From: Achatina immaculata
Lineage: Eukaryota > Mollusca > Gastropoda > Stylommatophora > Achatinidae
Assembly: GCA_009760885.1 (NCBI GenBank)
Contig: CM019715.1
Span: forward strand, 22,223,642-22,287,641
Direction: 5' to 3'
DNA length: 64,000 nucleotides
Part shown: positions 29,001 to 41,000 of the stretch, piece by piece
Position numbering within the stretch: the first letter of the stretch is position 1
How the letters are laid out: every line of letters begins with the position of its first letter
The notes under the pieces: generated by a model
Told to the model about the DNA's origin: nothing
Database searches by the model: none
Seen by the model: the letters and a program-made list of their open reading frames with translations, nothing else
Made by a program: the position numbers and the translations under genes

Positions 29001-32000
29001 AAAGGAAAAGCGACTGGGCCTGATAATATAACAATAGAAGAAATAGAGGCACTAGAGGAGACAGGAATAAAAATAATAACCAAGTTACTGAATGACATTA
29101 CAACAGTGGTTATATTCCCAGTGACCTACTTAAATCCACGTTTATAGCACTACCAAAGAAACCAGGTGCAAAGGATTGTGACGACCACAGGACTATCAGC
29201 CTCTCATATCACATAACGAAGCTACTTCTGAGAATAATTATGAGAAGAACAAGGAAAAATGATAAAAATGGAAATAGCAGATGAACAGTTTGGATTTGTT
29301 AAAGGAAAGGGAACACACAATGCCATTTATGCTTTACGAACACTAACAGAAAGAGCTTTAGAAGTACAGAAAGATCTCTACTTATGCTTCATTGATTACA
29401 CCAAGGCATTTGACAATGTGAAACATAATGAAATTATTAAAATGCCTGAAGACATCAATTTAGACGTCAAAGACCTGAAGATTGTAAAACATCTATACTG
29501 GCAGCAAGAAGCAGCAGTTCAAGTTGAAAATAGAATTGGAAAATATCAACCTATAAAACAAGGGGTACGACAAGGATGTGTACTATCTCCAGTCCTTTTT
29601 TCTCTGTACAGTGAGAATATTCTAAGAATGATCATCTCAGAACCAGGCATAAAAATTGGAGGATACAATATTAACAACCTTCGGTATGCTGACGACACAG
29701 TACTGATAGCTGAGAACCAACAAAACCTGCAAAATCTCTTGGATAAAGTCGTCAAAGAAAGTGAACAGAAAGGCCTTACTTTGAACATCAAAAAGACAGA
29801 GACTATGGTTATATCTAAGGAACAGAATCCACCAGCATGCAGTATTAAATTAAATGGAACTAATCTAAAGCAGGTGCAGAAATTCAAATACCTTGGAGCA
29901 GTAATAACTTCAGATGGGGAATGCAGAACAGAAATTAGGAACAGAACAGGCCAAGCAAAGACTGCGTTTCAGAGAATGAGAAACATATCATCCAACACAT
30001 CCTTATCAATGAATGTTAGAAAACGAGTCCTAAAATGCTATATTGAACCTATCTTGTTATATGGAAGTGAATCATGGACAATAGGCAGGTCTGCACAAAA
30101 ATCATTGGAAGCAGCAGAAATGTGGTTTATTAGAAGAATGTTGCGAATCCCCTGGACAGCAAAAATAACTAATAAAGAATTTATGAGAAGAGATGGAGAG
30201 ACAAAAAATCTTGTCAAAAAAATAAGAGAGAGACAATGTACTTTCATAGGACATGCAATGAGAAGAGGGGGCATTGAAAATATTATAACAACAGGAAAAA
30301 TAGAAGGAAGAAGATCAAGAGGAAGACCAAGAGAAATGATACTGGACAGTCTAATGGGATGGTGTGAGAGGAGATCACCAATTAAACTGATGGTCTGCAT
30401 GAAGGATCGGGTACTCTGGAGAAGCATAATAGACAACGCCAGTCGGCACGGCACCTGATGATGATGATGATGATGACACAGAGTCTACCTTGAGTTGCAT
30501 GCCATCACTCTGGCTGTAGGAGCATAACAATCTGTTACGTGGAATAGATGTCAGAGTGTCTTGACCAACAATTTAATTGTCGATGTTAGCTGTACTGTCC
30601 CTCTTGCATAGTCTAGCAAAGTCCCATGAGCATTTGATAGAGTCAGATACTTTGGCTGATATATACAATGTATTTCTTGTGAAATATTTCTTGTCAGTAC
30701 ATCATCATGGGTGTCTGGAATTGGGATTAGTATGCTTGTCTCTCACCCTAAGGTCCAGCCGGAGGCATCATAGCCACCCAGCTGCAAAAATTGGTACCTG
30801 ACTCCTTATGGAGGAAGGCTGCCAGATGTGGTGTTGACCACATCGTTCTTTAGTGTGCTCCCAGGTGAAGCAAAATATGAATGCAAACACCACATCTCTA
30901 ATTGCCTCAGTGGCATGATAGGACTATCCTTATTACATCACCATAACTATGTAACTTTTGTTGCTTCTGTCCAAAGAATGGAGACAAGATTGTGTTACCT
31001 GACTGCTCTGCGATTATAGAATGTAAGGGCAACCAAACGAGAGAAGATCCAGTGAACTGTGATGAAAATGAAGAATGCCGGACTGAAGACGGAGTCACAG
31101 GATGCTACTGCAAGGAGGGCTACATCAAGAACAAAGATGGAGAATGCATACGTATGTTCTTACTATAATAACAGTACTAAACCGCTGGTTCTTACAGGAG
31201 CACTACAGCAAAACAAATACAGTAGATGTTTTGTTCCCATTGTAGTGTTATATTCAGCACCATTTTCCAAATCATTAGTGTTTTATTTTTCCCAAATGCT
31301 ACGATAAATGACTTTTTTTTTATATGCCACAGAACATTAGTTTGTCTCAAACACTCTAACTGTAAAGAAAGGGTCTAGCTCTGCTGCTGGTCCTGGAGAG
31401 CAGCCTTAGGGCATGCCCAAACGTGTTCGACCTTTGACATCAGGATATTCTTCAAAGATTTTATAGAAATGATTCCAATATTGTGTTGGTTATGTATCGT
31501 ACATGATTTAGCATTTAGTTAGGATTTGCATTCATTGACCTTGGCAACAGTGAGTCATGCATGGTAGGTGCTTTGGAGGAATTTACTTTTGCAATTATTC
31601 CTCAAGTTGTTTGATGGATTTGTGTAAGTCTGATTTGTCCATTTTGATGAGACCCTCCAGTTTGGCTCTTTCAAATGCTACAGTACATTAATGGTCTTCT
31701 TCATCTTCTTCTTACATTGTCTATCTATATCTGCATTCCCGTCTCTTGGATAAATTTCACTGTTTTTTGTAATTCATGTATGGAACCGTAGAGCTTATCT
31801 TCTTTAGTGGTTTCACTGGGCCAGTAATTACTTCTCAGTGTCTCATAGTTGATGCAGTTCTGGAGGATATGTTCCACAGTTTGGGAACCTAGGCACATGT
31901 ACAAAGAGTTATAGTACCAACCTTAAACTATGACTTCGGAGTCGGTTGTGTCCTGTTCAGATATGGAAAATGGTGACTTGTTCCTTTCTGTTTAGCATGT

Positions 32001-35000
32001 GATAGTCATCATGTGGTGGTGTTTGTGGCTTCTTGTAGGTTTTTATCACACTTTTCTTCTAATTATAGGTGATTGGTATGTCTGATTGCTCCACTTCAGT
32101 GCCCTCTTTCGCCAAACAGTCAGCTTTCTCATTGCCTCATATCCCACAGTAGTAGGGAATCCACTGCAAAGTGACTCTGTGTTGCGAGCCAATTTCTGAC
32201 AAAGCATCCTTAAGGTCTGGTAGTTTGTTGCACTGAAGAGCTTCCAGTACTGATCTTGCATCTGTGAGAATTACTATGGGATTAATGTTCTTCACTCTTA
32301 TCTAATGATGAATGAAATTCTCTTTGTAAAGGTTATAGTGATAATGATTGCAGTGATTTTGTTGATTTTCTGAGGTAAATGAGGTAATCTTTTTTTTCTG
32401 CAATCTTTGAACATATCTAGAAAGAGAAATCTATATTGTCTATATGCTGGGGATTGTTTCCTGGTGTGGTCTTTGCACATGTTTAGAAGTTTGATACATG
32501 ATAAAATGGGTAGGGATACTCCCAGATAGGAACCCTTATGTTGGAGGAAAGTTGGTATGATTAGTTTCAAATATTTATCAACAAAGCATTTTAGATGTAA
32601 ATGGAAGATAAATGTTACTTCTTTATTTTAGTGGAAGAACAAAAGTTATTTTCATATTCATCTCCTATATATCTTGTGTCTGCCTATGTGGCAAACCTGC
32701 CATAATTCAATTTGGTCATAGGTCAAAGATCATTGCATTGAAGCAGAAATATGCACAATATAATGCAGAAGTGCACAAACACCTATTTAGTTCATTATTT
32801 TTACATTAATATTGCTCAGTGAAAACAGAAGCAGCATTAAAGTGCTAGTATTGTATGCCTACAGAAAGAAAATAATAACATTAATTTCAATCAGGAACTT
32901 GCCAATCATTCCAAAACACCCAGTGAATTTGAGTAGATAGGTACAGATGAATTATGGAATTCTTACAGCACAGCCATAATCACAGCAGCAAAAACAAGGG
33001 GTGGATTGAAAAAACCAAATAGAAAAACATGGATATCAGAAAAAACATGGAAGTATATACATGAAAGACGAGCAGTCAAATTAGACATGCTGAATGCAAA
33101 AACAAATCTTGGAAAAGATCTAGCAAAAGCAACATACAAAGAAATAGACAAGAAAGTAGAAAGTTCAGCTAGAAGGGATAAAAGAGAATACATAGACAAT
33201 ATGGTGAAAGAGGCAGAAAAAGCAACAAAACTTTATATAACATACAAAAGAGGCTAACAGGTACTATTACATCTAAAGAAATAAAGAAAGACCAATCCTT
33301 AGCAAAACTGGAACCCTATTAACATCAAATAAAGACCAAAAGCAAAGATGGGCTGAACAAGAAATACTTAATCGACCACACCCAAAAGAATTGTTAAACC
33401 TTGAAACTGACTTACCATGCCCACAACTAAATGTCAACCTAGATGAAATTAAATTGCATGAAATTGAAACAGCAGTGAATTTAATGGCTAACAACAAAGC
33501 TGCAGGTTAAGATGAAATAACAGGTGAAATGCTAAAAGCTATCAATAGTGACAACATGAGACAACTACAGAAAATGTTTAACAAGATTTGGAAAGAAGAA
33601 AAGGTCCCTTCTAATTGGAAAAAAAGGAATCATTGTTAAAATACCAAAAAAAGGCAACCTTGGTGACTGTAACAACTGGAGAGGAGTAACCTTAATATCA
33701 GTTGTGTCAAAAGTATTTTGCAAGGTCATCTTGAATAGATTTAAAGATATAGTGGATACTGCAATGAGAGAAGAACAAGCAGGATTTCAAAAAGGGAGAA
33801 GCTGTCTCGACCAGATCTTTACTCTCAGAATAATACTTGAAAAACACATTGAAAAGCAGAAACCATTAATACTGAACTTCATAGATTTTAAAAAGGCATT
33901 TGATAGCATACACAGAGATTCATTATGGAGAATTTTAAGTATATATGGAATATCATCTAAAATTGTCAACATCATTAAGGACTTACACAATGGATATGTT
34001 TGTGCAGTCAAGACAGAAGAAGGGATGAGTGAATGGTTCCAGATTGAAACAGGTGTGAAACAAGGATGTATACTGTCTCCTTTACTTTTTGGGATGACAA
34101 TAGACTTCATAATGAAAAAATGCTGCACAGGTAACACAGGTATTGACTGGGTACATGGGACCCAACTAGAAGATCTTGATTCAGCTGATGACATAACTCT
34201 TATCAGTAATAATGTGAATTCCATGCAAGAAAAAACAGATAGCCTGTCTTCACTGGCTAGCAAAATAGGACTTGAAATTAGCAAGGACAAAACAAAAATA
34301 ATGAAAATTCCCCTTAATCAAAATGGAAAAATACACATAGAAGGGACAAATATTGAAGAAGTCAATCAATTTGCATACCTTGGCAGCTACATAGACCAGG
34401 ATGGTGACACTAGAAAGGAAGTTAGGATCAGAATTGCAAAAGCAGCATCGATCTTCAAGAATCTTGAGAACATATGGAATACAAAAGTTATAAGCACAAA
34501 AACCAAGTTAAGACTATTCAATTCAAATGTAATATCCACCCTCATTTATGCATGTGAAAGCTGGAAAACAACTAAAGAAATAGAAAAGAAATTAGACTCT
34601 TTTGAAAACAAATGCATGAGGAAAATACTCTGCATCAAATGGAATGAATTCAAGAACAATGCAGAGATAAGGCAGATGATTGAACAACAACCAGCCTCAT
34701 GGGTGATCAGGAAAAAGAGATGGACATATGTTGGTCACCTGATGAGAAGAAACAATCAGAGAATCCCAAAACAAGCTATCAAGTGGAACACAACAGGCCA
34801 CAGAAAAAGAGGCAGACCGCGTGAAACTCTGAAGAGGACAATGTTAAGAGAGGCCAAATTAGCAGGCATAAAATCCTTTGATGAGGTTGAAAGACTCGCC
34901 GATGACAGGAAAAATTGGCGAACTACTTTGCAAGCCCTATGTGACCTTTAACGGCACAGGAAGGATATAAGATAAGATTGTATTGTGCCTATTTATGCTG

Positions 35001-38000
35001 TATGAGTGGATACAGTGGGTCAGCAGTAAGTATGACTGTCATAAAAAGAGGAGAAGAAGAAAAAGATCCTAACTCATGTAAACTCATGTAAACATAGCCT
35101 GGATATTTGTACTTCTGTTATGTTTGTTTTTCTTTTGTGGCCCTGCTGCTCTGCATGACAATGAGATCTATGAACTTCATTGTTTCATTATGAAACCAAC
35201 AATTCAGACCATTCTGACATCCCACAGTTTGTTATATTTCACATGTCTCTTTACTTAAAAACTCAAAACTGCAACCACAATCCTAGTTTGTCTTACATTG
35301 CTGAAAGCTTACCTCCAATTTTAGAAAGTTATAATGAGATTTTCAGGAGGGGTGAAATTTACAAGGGGCACTACAGAGTTCTTATGTCAGCAATAATTTA
35401 AATTAGTTACCTTACATTTTGTGATATGTCTTGTTCCATCATCTTTCAATATGACCAAATTAGGTCCTGATCAGTTATCTTGATACTGTTGAAAACAGGC
35501 ACTGCCTTCTGGAATTCTGCTTGAAATCATCACTGCAGTCACAACGGATGAGGTTCTTGCATATTCCAAAACACAAAATGACTGGTCACATTTACTGAAT
35601 GCCATATTTGCTACTGCTGCCTCCTAGCACCAAACCATGGGAGCTCTGCACTTGGGCTTTATTTTAAAAGAAGAAAACTTGAAGAGTTTCTCTCTCTCAT
35701 GGCATAAGAATAATCATGATCTGTTACATAGTTTATTTATTGCAAAGTTTTGAAATGTTTCATGAGCCTATGAATAACCCTGTATAACTTGTTAAAAACT
35801 ATCAGTGAAATGGTTTATCCTCAGAGGAGTAAATGCCTTTGAATGTAAATGCTACAGAAGAGTCCTTAAAATATCATGGACATAAAAAAGAACAAATATG
35901 TCCATACTCATTCATTCTTCATTCATTTGCATGTCCCTTGCGGAACTTTGCCTCCCAAACAGCACTCCTGTAGGCCTCTCGGTTGTGAGCAAGATGGCCT
36001 GCTGCTATTGCATCCATTTGCAGATCGTCAACGATGTCTTGCAGCCATCTTCATTTTGGTCTTCCTCTCTTTCTTTTTCCCATTATGTATCCTTCCAATA
36101 CGGTCTTCTCCAAATTATCATGACGTTTAATGTGTCCAAAATATTTAAGTTTTCTCTCTTTAATCCTCTTTACTAGCCAGCCTTCTTCAATATTAAGCTC
36201 TTGTAGTATAGATATATTTGTTCTTTTTTGTGTCCACGATATTTGGAGAACTCTTCTGTAGCATTTACATTCAAAGGCATTTATGTGTTTCTCAGCTGTT
36301 TTGTTAAGTGTCCAGGTCTCACAGGCATATGTTGCTATGGGAAAGATGCATGCCCTTAAAAATCTTATTTTTGTGGTTCTGTCTGCTCCTCTCCACAGAT
36401 TCTTTATTTGTTTTACTTTCTGAAGAGCGATAGATGTCCTCCTTTTAATTTCCCTCATTGTATCTCCATTATTAGTTAGCAGTGATCCAAGATATTCAAA
36501 ACTCTCCACTTCTTCCAGTTTTTCCTCATTGATACATATTTCAGTTGCCTTGTTTGTTTTGTCAGTTGTCATCAATTTAGTTTTCTTTGCATTAAGATAG
36601 AGGTTCTGCTCTTCGCTGTTCTTGCGGACTGACATGTCCATACTACAAGAAGTTAATATTGAAGAAGGTTGGCCAGTAAGGAAAATTAAACAGAGAAAAC
36701 TTAAATATTTTGGACATTATGAGAATTTAGAGAAGACATTCTTGGAAGGGTACACAATGGGAAAAAGAAAGAGGAAGACCAAGGTGAAGATGACTGCAAG
36801 ACATCGTTGATGATCTGCGAATGAACGTATCAGCAGCAGGGCATCTTGCTTATAACTGAGAGGCCTACAGGAGAGCTGTTAGGGAGGCAAAGTTCAGCAA
36901 GGGACATGCAACTGATTTGACTGACTGATCCTCAGAGGATATCTCAATCTGTCTAAGTGTCCGTTACATAAGTATCAACTTATTTACAGACTTGGACGAA
37001 TGTGCAACTAGTTCCCCATGTAACGGGCTTGGGCAGACTTGTGTCAATACACAAGGTTCTTACAGATGTGTGTGTGAGGATGGTTTCTTTGGCAATGGAT
37101 ACTACTGTGAGGGTAAGTGACATGCTGGTACTCATCACAGTTATAGCAATGGAAGAGTGAATGTAGTCGAGCAGGTAGAGATTCTTCATTTTCTTATTCT
37201 TGCTATTCTTCATCTTCTTCTTCTGCCACTACCACTGCTACTACTACTACTACTATTACAACTACTACTACTGCCACTACTATTGCTACTGCTACTACTA
37301 CAACTACTGCTGCTGCTGCTACTACTACTGCTGCTGCTGCTACTAGTACTACTGCTGCTACTGCTATTTCTACTACTACTGCTGCTGCTGCTGCTACTAC
37401 TACTACTGCTGCTGCTATTGTTTCTATAACTACTACTACTCCTACTGCTTCTGCTACTGCTATTTCTACTGCTGCTACTGTTACTGCTGTTACAACTACT
37501 AATCTTACTATTACAACTACTACAACGGCTACCACAGCTATTACTACTACTACCACCACTACTATTGCTACTACTGGCACCTAGGCCCAAAGGGGGATTT
37601 TTTTTTTGGGGGGGGGGGGGTAACCAGCCAGTACATTGTTCCAAGGCCCAGAGTTTGCTTTCCCTGTTTTATTGAGAGGGTAAGGGGCCCTAGTGGATGA
37701 ATACAGATTGACTAATTGGTAGAGTAAGTGGGAGAGAGAAAGGGAGAGAAATAGTTTTACACTGGCTTACAAAATTCCTCTTAAAGGTCTTGCTACTGCT
37801 GCAGCTATTACTATTGTGACAGCTTTTACTGTTACATTTGTTACTTTTTACCAATATTGTTACTGCTGCCATTGTAAATTAAATTACTACTAACATTACT
37901 CCAGTTATTGACTTTAATGCTAGCAGTATCAACACAGTATTTTTAAAAGCATACATTAACTTCAGATATTGACGAGTGCAGCTACCAGATCGATGACTGT

Positions 38001-41000
38001 AGTGCCAACTCTGAGTGTTTCAACATACCTGGTGGTTTCTTGTGCGAGTGCTGTGCGGGCTATAGCAAAGACAATTCTGGTCAATGTGTTCGTAAGTATT
38101 CTTACAGAACAAATGATCTTATAGTACAGCCAGGCATAATATATGATAGAGGACAGCACTGTATGGTTGGTTTAAAAAAAAATACCAAGCACTTAAGATG
38201 TGAAATAAAGAAAAATAGTAAACAAGCTACTAAATGGGACACAACAGGTCAAATAAAAAGAGGTCAACCACATGAAACTCTAAAGAGAACATTCTTGAGA
38301 GAGGCTAAATTAGTGAGTATAAGATCCCTTGACAATATTTAAAAACTCGTTGAAAACAGAAAAACATGACAAACTACAGTGTTAGCCATATGTGATGTTT
38401 AACAGCATGGGAATTATGTAAGATGCAAGAATAGATCATAATTCAAACCTAGACAAGCAACTTTCTAGTCGTGAGAGAACAGTGCACTAGGCACGTGTCA
38501 TCTTATAGTAAACAAGGCAAAGAAATAATTTTACAACATAGCCAAGCCAGTTGGGCTTATTATTGCACAACAAGGAAAATAAGTTATTTAACATTACAAT
38601 CTGGCAAATAAGCCATGTAAACATCAACAAGTTATCTTAATTCTGCAATGTGTATAAACTAGGAAAAAAGTAGGAGCAGTTTTATTACTTAATGATTACA
38701 AAGTTGCGATGTTTCAGAGTGAGCCTTAATCATACAAAAACATACAGGATGAAGAAATAAAGAGAGATGTAATAAAGTATAGATTCACATGAATGCTATT
38801 ACAAAAAAAATTAATAATGAATAGAGCACTTAGCTGTAACTGTAAGATGTGGCTTGTTTGATGCTGTGTGTCAGAAATGAGCATTGTAGGGCGTAGAGAC
38901 TGTTTAAATGGAGACCTGTGATGTGGGTCATAACTGGGGGTGGTGGGAGGGGAAACCGTGGAGGGAGACAGAGCGGTACAATGTTAACCTAGCCAGGAGA
39001 AGGTGAAATAGATGATTATAGTTAGGGTAGAGGGGTTGTAATATGATGCTGTGAGGAAGTTCTGAACTATGTGTAACAAGTGAGAAGGGAGTGGAGCTTA
39101 GTTCATTCATTCATTTGCATGTCCCTTGCGGAACTTTGCCTCCCAAACAGCACTCCTGTAGACCTCTTGGTTGTGAGCAAGATGGCCTGCTGCTGCTGCA
39201 TCCATTTGCAGATCGTCAACGATGTCTTGCAGCCATCTTCGTTTTGGTCTTCCACTTTTTCTTTTTCCCATTATGTATCCTTCCAATACGGTCTTCTCTA
39301 AATTATCATGACGTTTAATGTGTCCAAAATATTTAAGTTTTCTCTCTTTAATCCTCTTTACTAGCCAGCCTTCTTCAATATTAAGCTCTTGTAGTATAGA
39401 TATATTTGTTCTTTTTTGTGTCCACGATATTTGGAGAACTCTTCTGTAGCATTTACATTCAAAGGCATTTATGTGTTTCTCAGCGGAGCTTAGTAGAGAG
39501 GGATTATAATTGTTTAAGAGGAGGATGTTAGGTGTAGCTGAATAGAGAGTTTAACCTGAGTGGTTCCAGCATCCCATAATCCTGAATGTAGTGGTTCTCA
39601 AGCGCTAGGCGGCTTGTGTCATCTATGTGACATTGTTTGATGCCTATTACCAGAAAATCAGATTTGCCTCGCTGAGGGATTCATATGCAAGTCCTATAGT
39701 GTGATATATGTCATCGTATGCAAAAGATGCAGGATAATGTATAATGGTGAGACTTGACTCAGATTAGGGGACATTACCCAGCATGCTTCGAAACCAGTCC
39801 CAAATCATTTTAATGGCCCCAACAACAGATGTCCTCAGTAACAGACTTAGCCTGACTAATGGTGCAGTGATTGCTGTAGTTCTCATGGCAGAGTTTGATA
39901 AGGAAACACTGCACACTTCTCTGCTTTTTTTTTTGGTTTCACTGCAGGTCTGCAGAATAACAACTGTAGCCAGTTTCCCGTCCAAGATGATGTTTGTGAT
40001 TTCACACCTCCACCACATCAGCTACGAAGAATATCCAGCTCATAGTTCCTGTGAGATAGAACAAGATCATATAACTTCTTCTGTAAAGCTTACAGAACAT
40101 ATAGATCTAACACTTGTGCATAACATTACCAAAAGAAAATGTGTAATTTTTAGTAATATGTTGAATTCTTCATGCTTGTAAATAGCTTGTCAATGTTTTC
40201 AGGTGACACGTCAGCTGGACCAGTAGCTGTCAAGTGCTGTGCTTGTCAAAGCGTAAAGTGCACGGATACTGGCAAGGTGACAATGATATGTGTAGAACAC
40301 CCACCTTGAAAAATACATAAAATATTATATATTTTATATATATTAAATATATATATATATATAATTATATTATATATATGTTATATATATTAAAATAATG
40401 TAAATGCTTAAATGTATATGAACCCGTGGTTCATTTACATTCATATACATAACCCAGGATAAAAAAGGATTACAGTTTAGTGAAATGAATCTTAGATATC
40501 TATCGCATAATACAGGATATTCCAAAAGTTCCTTTGTACTTTCCAGAGGCCACTTAGGTGGCCCTCTAACTTCTCTCACCCGATACTTTGTGACTTTTTC
40601 TTCTGGGGATACATTAAAGACAACGTTTACATATCCCGACTTCCACAGAATCTGAACATTTTGAAGCAGTGAATCATAGAAATCATTGCATTTGTTACTA
40701 AAGGTATGCTACATAAAATCTGGAAGGAACTTGATTTTCACACTGACATGTGCTTTGCTACAATCGGGGCTCACACTGAGTTCCTATCTAAAACTTTGTT
40801 ATTTCTTTACAAAATAGCACACACTTTCTTCACATAGCTGTATGTCTTCTTAATATGGCTTCCAGAAACTGTAAAGAAACTTTTAGAGCACCTTGCATTA
40901 CCAGAGTAAATTTTGTAAATTCACCTTGAAGATTTCAGATGAACAATTTATATATGTGTGTGTATATATATTGTGAAAAGTTCAAAACAACACGTACAGT

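Noticed and set aside
33787..34290. 167-codon minus-strand frame
   Set aside because: It is the shadow of the LINE-C RT frame on the other strand.
36636..36930. Inverted 5' part of the neighbouring LINE-E (twin-priming)
   Set aside because: It contains the same 3'-terminal region as the minus copy, so it must be an independent insertion and not the missing upstream half.
37157..37644. Poly-Leu, poly-Val and poly-Ser frames
   Set aside because: All arise from the CTA/CTG triplet tract in an intron.
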